Source: Candidatus Sysuiplasma acidicola
GTDB taxonomy: Archaea > Thermoplasmatota > Thermoplasmata > Sysuiplasmatales > Sysuiplasmataceae
NCBI GenBank assembly: GCA_019721035.1
Contig: JAHEAA010000006.1
Span: 51,571-115,570 of the forward strand
Reading direction: 5' to 3'
Length of the DNA stretch: 64,000 nucleotides
Notes under the pieces: generated by a model
Told to the model about the DNA's origin: nothing
The model's input: the letters and a program-made list of their open reading frames with translations, nothing else
Database searches by the model: none
Shown: piece by piece, positions 16,683 to 25,029 of the stretch
Layout of the letters: every line of letters starts with the position of its first letter
Numbering within the stretch: the first letter of the stretch is position 1
Position numbers and translations under genes: made by a program

Positions 16683-17873
16683 TTGGCAGACACGACAAGT
16701 GAAAGTGACGGTAACAACCGCGCCGTACTGGCGTCGATTCTTTCATCACGCTTCACTTATGCCCTGAACTGGTACACGGTTTCTCCTGCACTCCTTCTGA
16801 TGGTTGCGGCCTATGGTGTCAGCAATTCGTACTCCGGCCTCATCATGTCGTCCTTCCTGCTCGCGGTCGGTATATTCCAGATACCCTCGGGAATACTTTC
16901 CTCGCGTTACGGCTCCAAACCTGTGGCTATGAACGGCCTTCTCCTCCTGTCCCTCTTCAGCATAGCCACTCCGTTTGCGCCCGATTTCGCTATCCTCCTT
17001 CTATTCAGATTTATCGCGGGTATGGGTGCTGCAATGTTTTTTGCGCCAGCCATAGGTATACTGTCGTCCTTCGTTTCTGAGAAGGACAGGACAGGTGCCA
17101 TCGGCTATTACAACGCGGCATTCCAGATGGGTGCAGGCTTCGCAATTCTGTTCTGGCCGCTGCTTATGCATTATACCGGATGGCGCTCAGGCGTCATCAT
17201 AGGCGGCGTTCTGTGCCTCGCGACGTACGTCATCAGCATGGCCACTGTGAAGATGGAAAGGGCTCAGGAGAATGCGGCCACGGGAGTGACGCTGCATGAA
17301 ATTGCGCTGGTGCTGCGTAACAGACAGATATGGATCATTTCCATAGGCTTCATAGGTATCTGGGGCACGTTCACAGCCGCAAGCTCCTATCTGTACATCT
17401 ATTCTGTAACCTATCTCAGGGTCGATTCCAGTATTGCAAGCATACTCTCGTCACTCATACTGTTCGTCGGTCTCATAGGTGGCGCGATAACCGGTCCGCT
17501 TCACAGGCACATAAAGAACGCCCGCACGCTGCTCATTCTGGTTTCCTGTCTGTTCTCCGCATCCCTTCTTCTTTTCCTGATAGACAACATAGTCGCGGCA
17601 GCGACAGGCGGCGTCCTGCTCGGCGTGCTCTTCACTGCCGGCGTTTCAATAACATATGCGCTGCCTGCACATATGCGGTCAATCGGACTCAAGAACATAC
17701 CACTGGCCGTGAGTCTTGTCAACGGAATACAGGTGATGTGCGGATTCTGGGTGCCGTTTGCATTCGGTGCAATCGCATTCAGTTACGGCTTCCATGAAGC
17801 ATGGGCGGCGATGATTCTGATATCAATCGCATTCGTGCCGCTGTACTTCATTCTGCCAAAAACAATAGGTTGA
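16683..17873 (+). CDS. Major facilitator superfamily transporter
   Basis: 396 residues and about 12 membrane helices. Loop 2-3 reads SGILSSRYGSKPVAMNG, a degenerate G-x-x-(S/A)-x-R-x-G-x-(K/R) MFS signature. The helix-5 region PAIGILSSFVSEKDRTGAIGYYNAAFQMGAGFAI resembles NarK/cyanate and CP-type carriers in which the N-terminal half is best conserved. Substrate is unknown. Start TTG 16683 fits the TATA-like AAATACTTA (about 16644-16652), which predicts transcription from about 16674. Confidence 0.85.
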   Translation: MADTTSESDGNNRAVLASILSSRFTYALNWYTVSPALLLMVAAYGVSNSYSGLIMSSFLLAVGIFQIPSGILSSRYGSKPVAMNGLLLLSLFSIATPFAPDFAILLLFRFIAGMGAAMFFAPAIGILSSFVSEKDRTGAIGYYNAAFQMGAGFAILFWPLLMHYTGWRSGVIIGGVLCLATYVISMATVKMERAQENAATGVTLHEIALVLRNRQIWIISIGFIGIWGTFTAASSYLYIYSVTYLRVDSSIASILSSLILFVGLIGGAITGPLHRHIKNARTLLILVSCLFSASLLLFLIDNIVAAATGGVLLGVLFTAGVSITYALPAHMRSIGLKNIPLAVSLVNGIQVMCGFWVPFAFGAIAFSYGFHEAWAAMILISIAFVPLYFILPKTIG

Positions 17874-17885
17874 AGTGTTGCGAAC

Positions 17886-18077
17886 TCAGAGCTTCGGGTG
17901 CTTTCTGAATGTCGTCACGTAGCCGGCAATCTTGTTTCTCATCATAGTCGAAGAGACATCTGTGATCTTGCCAACAATCTCTTTGTTATGTTCGAAGCTC
18001 TCGGTGAAGAGTCCGGGATAGCTGTTGACAAGTTCGACTGCTACCCTCTTGATGTATGTCGGCCTTATGTTTCCCAT
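17886..18077 (-). CDS. rps17e: Ribosomal protein S17e
   Basis: 63 residues. MGNIRPTYIKRVAVELVNSY, then FEHNKEIV and IAGYVTTFRKH, is an unmistakable archaeal/eukaryotic S17e, a small-subunit protein absent from bacteria. Length matches archaeal members, which lack the eukaryotic C-terminal extension. A TATA-like TTTTAAATA (minus strand; plus 18117-18126) lies about 45 nt upstream. It is a lone ribosomal gene here, not in a ribosomal operon, convergent with the MFS gene (12-base gap). Confidence 0.97.
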   Translation of the reverse strand: MGNIRPTYIKRVAVELVNSYPGLFTESFEHNKEIVGKITDVSSTMMRNKIAGYVTTFRKHPKL

Positions 18078-18319
18078 TGATATCAGCCTTAAGCAGGAGA
18101 GTCGGACATTTCAGTCTGTATTTAAAAGTGTCGGGGGAATAACGGCATCTTCTGGCGCTGTCGTTGCATCCCCATTGATTGAGCGATGCCTGTCGGTCAG
18201 TACAGTGCACAGACAGCTTCTGCAGCTACCGCCCGGTGATGCCCTGTGTGTGGGGGGAGGAGGGGGCGCAGTTTTACAGGCACAGTCAACTTTTTGTAAT
18301 CGGTCTCGATGGCTTCGCC

Positions 18320-18649
18320 ATGGCTGAAATGCTCAGCTCAGCTGATTTCGCAGACGGCGAATACAAGTCAGAAAAGAAGACCGTGGTTATTTTCTATGCC
18401 TCATGGTGTCCATTCTGCAGACGTTTCCTGTCAGAACTCGAACGCATCCTTCCAGACGTCGGAGTGCCCACCGCACTGACGGACATTTCTGACATGGAAG
18501 ATCCTCTCTGGAATGCATTTTCGATCGACGTAGTTCCAACGGCGATACTCTTCCAGAACCACAAACCTGTCGCCAGGCTGGACGGGGTATCGGGTGTCGG
18601 TCTTCGTTCGTCCGAATTCAAGGCATTCGCGGAAAAAGCGATTGCTTAA
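18320..18649 (+). CDS. Thioredoxin-like protein
   Basis: 109 residues from ATG 18320. KKTVVIFYASWCPFCRRFLSELERI holds the C-P-F-C redox site on the first helix; the cis-proline strand is VVPTAILFQNHKPVARLDG. Fold length and order are those of a single thioredoxin domain, a cytosolic dithiol/disulfide exchanger. The active site CPFC differs from classical CGPC, suggesting partner-specific or less reducing behaviour (inference). The frame is open upstream to 18179, but the extra 47 residues are cysteine-rich and unlike a thioredoxin N-terminus. The 80-residue coiled-coil protein follows 42 bases downstream. Confidence 0.88.
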   Translation: MAEMLSSADFADGEYKSEKKTVVIFYASWCPFCRRFLSELERILPDVGVPTALTDISDMEDPLWNAFSIDVVPTAILFQNHKPVARLDGVSGVGLRSSEFKAFAEKAIA

Positions 18650-18691
18650 TGCCCTGCAGCGTGTTTGTGGCACACTGACAGGAGATGATAT

Positions 18692-18934
18692 GTGATGCAA
18701 AACAAGGACGAATCGGATCCGATTCTGCAGATGCTCAGGAATGAAATTGTCGACCTTCAGAGGAGAATCTCCTCCATTGAAGAGAAACTGGATGCAATCG
18801 GAAGCAAAACCGATGAGAACCACCGAATGCTTTCTTCCCTGACAGAAACATTGCAGCAGCTCGGTGTTGTGTCCCAGCCTTATCGCAAGAGCAGCGCCGC
18901 AGAACACACAATCAACGACAGGGCATACTCCTGA
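18692..18934 (+). CDS. Small coiled-coil protein, unknown function
   Basis: 80 residues. Residues 10-60 form an uninterrupted heptad-type coil (MLRNEIVDLQRRISSIEEKLDAIGSKTDENHRMLSSLTETLQQL) ending in a short disordered tail. GTG 18692 and ATG 18695 are adjacent possible starts; a GGAGATGAT ribosome site begins at 18681, so translation is well supported. It directly follows the thioredoxin-like gene and may be cotranscribed. No family recognised; a scaffold or oligomerisation role is possible but not shown. Confidence 0.6.
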   Translation: MMQNKDESDPILQMLRNEIVDLQRRISSIEEKLDAIGSKTDENHRMLSSLTETLQQLGVVSQPYRKSSAAEHTINDRAYS

Positions 18935-19103
18935 GGCAGACGCCAGACAGGCTCCTGCACGACCGTTAAACAGATTCTCTCGTTTGCGCGTGGCGCATAC
19001 ATGAATCGCAGTCAGCCAGCATACTGTAATTTTTTCTTTCCAGTGTTGCGAAGAATCTCATGGGTGTAATTCGACACGCAAAGATAAAATACGATTTCAG
19101 CAG

Positions 19104-22100
19104 GTGATTGTGTTCATATGGGCCCGGCGGGGAAAGGATTTGGCCATTAACGTGCTCTATGTCGACGACGAAGACGTGCTGCATGAGCCGGTGAAATTAC
19201 TGCTCGAAATGGATGGAAAGATCCACGTGGACATCGCATCGTCGGCAGAGGAGGGGCTGAAAGCCATTCAGTGTACCGATTATGATGCAATAATATCGGA
19301 TTATCAGATGCCGCAGATGGACGGTCTGGAGTTCCTGGACAGGATCAGACAGATGCAGATTAAGACTCCATTCATACTTCTCACCGGAAGAGGACGTGAA
19401 GAAGTGGCGATGGAAGCTCTCAACAGAGGAGCCAACTATTACTTCCAGAAGGGCGGAGACTTAACCTCCCAGCTGAACGAAATAAAGGATATCGTCAGGG
19501 AAAGCAGAATCCAGAGGCTGCTGCAGGAGGATCTTAGGGAAACGAGGGAACTCCTCGAGTCCCTTGTTCAGAATACAGATGATGCCATTCTGCTGTATGA
19601 CACATCCGGCAGGATACTCAGGGTAAATCCCGCGTTTGAAAGGATGTACGGATGGACTGCGGAAGAAGCCATGGGCATGAAGTTTCCAATGGTGTCCGGG
19701 CAGGAAATACACGATATCGAGGACCGCTTCAGGACCGTCGCCGAAACCGGCATATCTGAAAAGTATACCGGAGAGCGCCTCCGGAAGGATGGTTCGAAGT
19801 TTTACGCCAGCATGACTATATCGCCAGTCAGGGACTCAAAGGGAAGGATCATATGCATATCCGGCATCGCCCGCGACATCACCGCCCATGTAAAGATGAT
19901 AGATGAAAACGTACGGCAGCGCGAGTGGTTTGAGACCGCCCTTTCCAGCATTGGGGAGGGGGTTGTCACCACAGACACCGTGGGCAAGGTGCTCTATCTC
20001 AATCCTGTCGCTCAGGATATGCTCGGTTTCAGTCAGGACGAAGCATCTGGCAGACCTGTAAAGGAGATCTTCAGAATATTCAGTGAAATGACACAAGCTC
20101 CGGCGGAACTGCCTGTTGAAAACGTGCTGAAGAACGGAACAATGGTGGGAATGGCAAATCACACGATTCTCGTCCCAAAGACCGGAAGAGTCCGTTCGAT
20201 AAGCGATTCAGCGGCTCCGATCAGGGACAGGCGTGGCAGCATCATCGGGTCCGTCATGGTCTTTCGCGACGTTACTATGAGCAATATGAGAGAGAGCGTG
20301 AGGATGACGCGCATCGCGGTCAGCGGCATACTCTCTGCCGCCACATCGCTGAAGGAAGCCTCCGTTCCGTTGCTGGAAACAATATGTAAAGGTTCGGGAT
20401 GCGACATTGGCGAATTCTGGATACCGGAGGAAGGGACTGACAGGCTGCGCCTTGAGCATCAGTGGATATCTCCCGACATCGGCACAGCGGCAGTGGACTT
20501 CAGGAAATCATCGGCCGGCCTTTCAGTGCCTGCGGATCAGGGGATTGCAGGCAGGGTCTGGAAAGAGGCACGGCCCGTGCTGGAGACCGATTTTCAGTCA
20601 GGTTCAAACCCGCTGAGCGGAAGGGATGCGGTAGACAACCTGCTGAAGGCGGCACTGGCTTTTCCCGTTATTGTCGGAAAGAGCGTGGCGGGAATAATGG
20701 TATTCTACAGGACGTTCCAGACCGAATGTGATCATGAGGTCCTGGAAATGCTTGCCGGCATTGGCGACGAAATTGCGCGTTTCCATGCCGGACGCATGTT
20801 CGATCAGAAACTAAGGACTGCAATGGAGATGATGGACTCCTACGTGCATAACAGCATGGATGCGATGGCGATCACAGACAGAGAGGGAAAGACACTTAAC
20901 GTCAATCCTGCATTCGAACGCCTTTACGGCTGGAAACTGGAGGAAATCAGAGGATTGCAGCTTCCGATAATACCACCGACCTCTGAAAGTGATTATCGAA
21001 GGGGTGTGGAAGATGCACTTGACGGCAAGAGCAGGAGATTCGACGCTGTCCGGCTCAGAAAAGACGGCACCACTGTTGAAGTTAGCATCAGTCTTTTCCC
21101 GCTGCGTGACGAAAACGGCCGCATTTATGCAATAGCTTCGTCCACCAGGGACATTTCGGAGAGCAAGAGGCTGAGTGACGTGCTGCTGCTGCACGACGCG
21201 GTGCTGAGGACAACCCCTTACATGTTCCTGATACTCAGCGACGGCAGGGAATCTCCCACCACTGTCGAATTCGCAAACCCGTCGTTCCTGGAGACGACCG
21301 GTCTTTCGGAGATAGATGTGGTAGGCACAGGGTTCAGCAAACTGCTCGGGGATTTTGTCTCCGGGTCGGAACTCCGCGCCGTGATGGATTCAATGTCCAG
21401 GCTCACAAGTTATGCAGGAGACATGCGTCTCAAGCTCCCTTCAGGTGCTCACATCTGGGTGCACATGGATGTATCGCCTGTGGTCGGACAGGACGGCAAA
21501 CTGAGTCACTGGGTGTGCGGAATGAAGAACGCAACGGAGGTCATATCCGGCAGGGAGCAGCTGAGGGAAGCGAATGAGAAACTCAAACTCATTGCCAACC
21601 TGGACAGGCACGACATACGGAACTCTCTTCATTCCATAAGGATTTTTGCGGAAGCAGGACTTCTTTCCCCTGGCAATGAAAACGCAGCCAGGAGTTTCAA
21701 AGGGATAAGCGATGCGGCCCGCCGCATCAGCGACCATATAGAGCAGTTCAGGAGCATCCAGGACAGCATAGAGGATGATGAGGCCGGATGGCAGCATCTC
21801 GGCGAGGCAGTTGCACGCGCAGTGTCGGGATTCGATCTCAGGCATGTCAAACTGACGGTGGATGTGGATGGAACCGAAATACATTCATTGCCTTTTCTGG
21901 AAAAAGTGTTTCACAATCTTGTCGACAATTCATTGAGGCATGGTGATCATGTGTCCCGCATATCTATCTCTGCATTGTCCGACAACGATGGTCATAAAAT
22001 AATCTATGAGGACGACGGTGCTGGTATAGCCTCCGAAAAGAAGAAGGGCCTGTTTGCCGGTAATCTCACCGATAAGAGAAAGCATGGACTGTATCTCGTG

Positions 22101-22232
22101 AGAGGACTCCTTGAATCATGTGGTATGGGGATAAGCGAAACGGGCGAAAGTGGAAAAGGAGCTCGTTTCGAGATTACCGTGCCTGCTTCCTGTTTCCGGA
22201 CTTCCGGTGCACAATATCAGGCTCCAGCCTGA
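19104..22232 (+). CDS. Hybrid sensor histidine kinase with N-terminal receiver, PAS and GAF domains
   Basis: 1042 residues. Domain order: receiver (about 15-130) with acidic pair DD at 21-22, phospho-acceptor D66 in IISDYQMPQMDG and the conserved K in YYFQKGG; PAS (about 155-265, twice the NPAFERMYGW motif type); second PAS (about 275-390); GAF (about 400-560); third PAS with NPAFERLYGW (about 575-690); fourth PAS-like (about 700-815); kinase H-box NLDRHDIRN with H836; HATPase with N-box HNLVDNSLRHG, G1 EDDGAGI and G2 KHGLYLVRGL. No membrane helix, so it is a cytosolic sensor. TTG 19140 is an alternative start that removes 12 non-conserved residues. No partner output gene is adjacent. Confidence 0.92.
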   Translation: MIVFIWARRGKDLAINVLYVDDEDVLHEPVKLLLEMDGKIHVDIASSAEEGLKAIQCTDYDAIISDYQMPQMDGLEFLDRIRQMQIKTPFILLTGRGREEVAMEALNRGANYYFQKGGDLTSQLNEIKDIVRESRIQRLLQEDLRETRELLESLVQNTDDAILLYDTSGRILRVNPAFERMYGWTAEEAMGMKFPMVSGQEIHDIEDRFRTVAETGISEKYTGERLRKDGSKFYASMTISPVRDSKGRIICISGIARDITAHVKMIDENVRQREWFETALSSIGEGVVTTDTVGKVLYLNPVAQDMLGFSQDEASGRPVKEIFRIFSEMTQAPAELPVENVLKNGTMVGMANHTILVPKTGRVRSISDSAAPIRDRRGSIIGSVMVFRDVTMSNMRESVRMTRIAVSGILSAATSLKEASVPLLETICKGSGCDIGEFWIPEEGTDRLRLEHQWISPDIGTAAVDFRKSSAGLSVPADQGIAGRVWKEARPVLETDFQSGSNPLSGRDAVDNLLKAALAFPVIVGKSVAGIMVFYRTFQTECDHEVLEMLAGIGDEIARFHAGRMFDQKLRTAMEMMDSYVHNSMDAMAITDREGKTLNVNPAFERLYGWKLEEIRGLQLPIIPPTSESDYRRGVEDALDGKSRRFDAVRLRKDGTTVEVSISLFPLRDENGRIYAIASSTRDISESKRLSDVLLLHDAVLRTTPYMFLILSDGRESPTTVEFANPSFLETTGLSEIDVVGTGFSKLLGDFVSGSELRAVMDSMSRLTSYAGDMRLKLPSGAHIWVHMDVSPVVGQDGKLSHWVCGMKNATEVISGREQLREANEKLKLIANLDRHDIRNSLHSIRIFAEAGLLSPGNENAARSFKGISDAARRISDHIEQFRSIQDSIEDDEAGWQHLGEAVARAVSGFDLRHVKLTVDVDGTEIHSLPFLEKVFHNLVDNSLRHGDHVSRISISALSDNDGHKIIYEDDGAGIASEKKKGLFAGNLTDKRKHGLYLVRGLLESCGMGISETGESGKGARFEITVPASCFRTSGAQYQAPA

Positions 22233-22345
22233 GAGCGTGCTCTGCATTTTGAGAAGAATGCGTAAGCGCACTTTTCAACGTGAACATAAACTGCTTTATC
22301 GCGTAAACCCGTAGCATCAACCTGCTTTCGGACCGGATCGCGAAA

Positions 22346-22355
22346 CTTTATAAGG
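22346..22355 (+). promoter_or_regulatory. TATA box of the MarR-ABC operon
   Basis: CTTTATAAGG predicts transcription from about 22376, downstream of the in-frame TTG at 22364 and just before ATG 22385, which decides the start in favour of 22385. Confidence 0.6.
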
Positions 22356-22384
22356 TAATCATATTGTTTGGTGTACTAAATATT

Positions 22385-22939
22385 ATGAAATCAAAACAAA
22401 AGGATTTGGTCGTGGAAGCTCCGGGCGGCAGGACAGATCTCAGGACTTCATGCAGCGCTTTCGTTCTGGAGTTTGTCAGCAGCAGCAGAAGGGAAGCCGC
22501 TCTTGAGAAGATTCCAATGCGCCATTCCTTTATTCTGCGGGCACTGCTGAGATATGGCCCCAGGGCAGTCACCGAGATTGCCTCAAGGATGTCTGTGTCG
22601 CCCGCAACCGTTTCCGGTATGCTGGACGAGCTCTTTGAAGGAGGCCTGCTCCATCGGGAGCACGGTGTAGATGACCGCAGGCGCGTTCTGATATCGTTGA
22701 CGGCCAGAGGTCGCAGAATCGCAGAACGCCTGGAGGCGCGGGCGGCTGCCAGCTGGAAAGATCTGGAAAAGAATCTTTCTCCTTCCGACGTGGCCGCCGC
22801 AAACAGGGTGCTCAGTAAAATAACATCCGAGCTCAGGCGTCAGAACAGTGAAGGGACGAAGGCCGGGCGCGGAAAAGGCGTTGTTTTAAGAAGAGGAGCA
22901 AGAGGAGAAGGAGCAAGAGGAGATAGTGAATTACAATGA
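22385..22939 (+). CDS. MarR family transcriptional regulator
   Basis: 184 residues from ATG 22385. Winged helix core: RHSFILRALLRYGPRAVTEIASRMSVSPATVSGMLDELFEGGLLHREHGVDDRRRVLISLTARGRRIAERLE, with the MarR-type D-x-R wing (VDDRRRVLISLT). The helices before and after would build the dimer. The C-terminus is odd: an arginine/glycine tail containing two copies of GARGE/GARGD encoded by a perfect 15-base tandem repeat. The gene is followed by an ABC ATPase (ATGA overlap at 22936) and permease, so it likely controls that exporter. Confidence 0.9.
   Translation: MKSKQKDLVVEAPGGRTDLRTSCSAFVLEFVSSSRREAALEKIPMRHSFILRALLRYGPRAVTEIASRMSVSPATVSGMLDELFEGGLLHREHGVDDRRRVLISLTARGRRIAERLEARAAASWKDLEKNLSPSDVAAANRVLSKITSELRRQNSEGTKAGRGKGVVLRRGARGEGARGDSELQ
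22894..22923 (+). repeat. Perfect tandem 15-base repeat inside the MarR 3' end
   Basis: AGGAGCAAGAGGAGA occurs twice in a row (22894-22908 and 22909-22923). It encodes the GARGE-like repeats of the MarR tail, and the polypurine run contains several AGGAG elements; the last, at 22918-22922, lies 13 bases before the ATG of the ABC ATPase at 22936. Confidence 0.85.
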
Positions 22940-23880
22940 CATCCACAATCGAAACGCGTGATTTGACAAAGTCTTACGGAAAGTTCCTTGCACTGGATTC
23001 GCTCAATCTTAATATCGAAGGCACGAAATGTGTTGGATTTCTAGGACCCAACGGTGCGGGAAAAACAACAACGCTGAAACTCCTCACAAATATGATCTTT
23101 CCAACAGCAGGCGAATGTCTCATTAACGGCATTTCCGTCAGAGCGGACAGGAAAAGAGCGCTTGCAGATGCTGGAGTTCTGATAGAGAGCCCGGAAATAT
23201 ATCCTTCCCTTACTCCGAATGAAGCGCTCGGGATGGTTGCGGACCTCCGTGGCGTTCCACCGTCGGATCGCCGTCACCGCATCGAAACGGTTCTTGCCGA
23301 AGTGAAGATGTCCGAATGGGCAGATCAAAAGGTTGGCAAGTTCTCGAAGGGAATGAAGCAGAGGATCAATATTGCGGCTGCGCTCGTCCATGATCCGGAT
23401 GTAATATTGCTGGACGAGCCCACTGCCGGCCTTGACCCGAGAGGGATGGCAGAGGTCCGAGGCATTATACGCACACTGAAGAAGAGCGACAGGTTGATTT
23501 TCATGAGCAGTCATATTCTGAGCGAAGTCAGCGAAGTCTGTGATGAAGTCGCGCTAGTCAACAAGGGAAAGCTGCTGTTTTACGACACCCTTGAAAACGT
23601 AACGTCCAGATTTGCCAACGATCATGCATCTGTGGACGCCACTCTCGCACGTCCCATCCCCACTGAAAAGATTGCAGGGTTGCTCGGATCTGTCAGCGGA
23701 ATTCTGGACTGGACCCAGCTCGATCCCAGACGATTGCGCATCCGTTTTTCAGGCGGAACCGACGGTCAGGAGAAACTGCTGAAATCTCTTGTGGATTTGC
23801 ACATAGGCGTCATAGGTCTTGTCGAGTCAGAGAGCGCGCTTGAGGAAATCTATCTCAGCCAGATTTCACAGGGGGATTGA
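22936..23880 (+). CDS. ABC transporter ATP-binding subunit (ABC-2 exporter)
   Basis: 314 residues. Walker A GPNGAGKTTTLK (about residues 36-47), signature FSKGMKQRINIA, Walker B VILLDEPTAGLDPRG and switch His in FMSSHILSE. The C-terminal region with a LEEIYLSQ segment is typical of CcmA/NatA-type exporters for drugs, peptides or sodium. It is translationally coupled to the MarR regulator (ATGA) and overlaps or abuts the permease. It is a second exporter in this window, of a subtype different from the PadR-controlled one. Confidence 0.93.
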   Translation: MTSTIETRDLTKSYGKFLALDSLNLNIEGTKCVGFLGPNGAGKTTTLKLLTNMIFPTAGECLINGISVRADRKRALADAGVLIESPEIYPSLTPNEALGMVADLRGVPPSDRRHRIETVLAEVKMSEWADQKVGKFSKGMKQRINIAAALVHDPDVILLDEPTAGLDPRGMAEVRGIIRTLKKSDRLIFMSSHILSEVSEVCDEVALVNKGKLLFYDTLENVTSRFANDHASVDATLARPIPTEKIAGLLGSVSGILDWTQLDPRRLRIRFSGGTDGQEKLLKSLVDLHIGVIGLVESESALEEIYLSQISQGD

Positions 23881-24763
23881 GATCATCGCAGGCGACACAG
23901 CCACAGAACCGCGGACGCATCTGCAGGTCCCGCCTTCCCTTGAGCAGATTCCCAAACTCGCCAGATATCAGCTTCGGGAATACCTCAGATCCAGGCGGTT
24001 TGTTTCCCTTGCCGCTATTGTTCTGATCATCGGCCTGATAATCTCCGCTATTGTGGGATACTATCGCGGCGGTCTTGTTTCAGACGCCATGGCGTTTTAC
24101 GGCTCTTTCTGGGGAGGCGGGATCGGACTGATTGTTGTCCTCGCCGCCGTCTTTTTCGGAGGAGACGCCATAGCCGGAGAATTCCAGAACAAGACCGGCT
24201 ATTTCCTGATGGGACTCCCAATACGCAGATCGACGGTCTACATAGGTAAGTTCATTGCGGCGTTTATTGCGTCCGTTGCCATGGTCCTCCTTTATCTGGT
24301 CATTTTGCTGGCAAATGGAGTGTACTACTTTGGCATCAATGCGTTTCCGTGGCAGCTCGGTCTTTCGCTGATTCTGGCCATCGTTTATCTAAGTTCGGTT
24401 CTCGGCGCGACTTTCTTCTTCAGTTCGCTCTTCAAAACGAGTGCCTATGGTTTCGTGCTTACTGCCCTGCTGTTCCTTTTCGGTTTCAATTTGCTCGAAA
24501 GTCTGATCTCCGGGCTTGTCAAAATGGAACCGTGGATGGTGATATCGTATGCAAGCTCCACCATCGGCGATGCCTTTGCCCCGGCCATTAACTGGGGTTT
24601 CACCGGGACTATATCTCATGTGCACACCGTGATAGGCAGGAGAGTCATTACGACGACTCAGTATGCTGCAGGCATCGGGGAGGGAATTCTCATCATGGTT
24701 GCTTATCTCGTGCTTACTGCCATCGCAGGACTCTGGCTGTTTGAGCGGGAAGAGTTCAGCTGA
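23819..24763 (+). CDS. ABC-2 family transporter permease
   Basis: 314 residues from the longest possible start, TTG 23819; about six membrane helices (near residues 64-85, 100-122, 150-175, 188-208, 212-235, 285-308). The pattern FFGGDAIAGEFQNKTGYFLMGLPIRRSTVYIGKF is the conserved first cytoplasmic loop of ABC-2 permeases. The start is unclear: 23819 overlaps the ATPase gene by 62 bases and the first 19 residues are basic and non-hydrophobic, while the only other in-frame triplet at the junction is ATT 23876, overlapping the ATPase TGA. The next ATG is inside the membrane core. Confidence 0.85.
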   Translation: MSSQRARLRKSISARFHRGIEIIAGDTATEPRTHLQVPPSLEQIPKLARYQLREYLRSRRFVSLAAIVLIIGLIISAIVGYYRGGLVSDAMAFYGSFWGGGIGLIVVLAAVFFGGDAIAGEFQNKTGYFLMGLPIRRSTVYIGKFIAAFIASVAMVLLYLVILLANGVYYFGINAFPWQLGLSLILAIVYLSSVLGATFFFSSLFKTSAYGFVLTALLFLFGFNLLESLISGLVKMEPWMVISYASSTIGDAFAPAINWGFTGTISHVHTVIGRRVITTTQYAAGIGEGILIMVAYLVLTAIAGLWLFEREEFS

Positions 24764-25029
24764 ACTGTGCCGTGCGCCATCCCGCGTTCGTGCATGACTG
24801 TGCATTATCAACGATGCGCAGCGATGAGATAAATCCAGTTTGCCTGTTGTATAATGCGCCGGACGTCCTGCGCGGCTGCGGGAAGGCCAGTCAATTGACA
24901 GGATTGTTCGACTATAGTAGTTTCCACTGACGTCACACATGTCACAGAAAGTCGCCGCTTTGTTGAGGCATCGTTGCGGCGATTTGCCCTGTCGGCATCA
25001 TTATATGATTCCAAACACTCGCTAAATCG

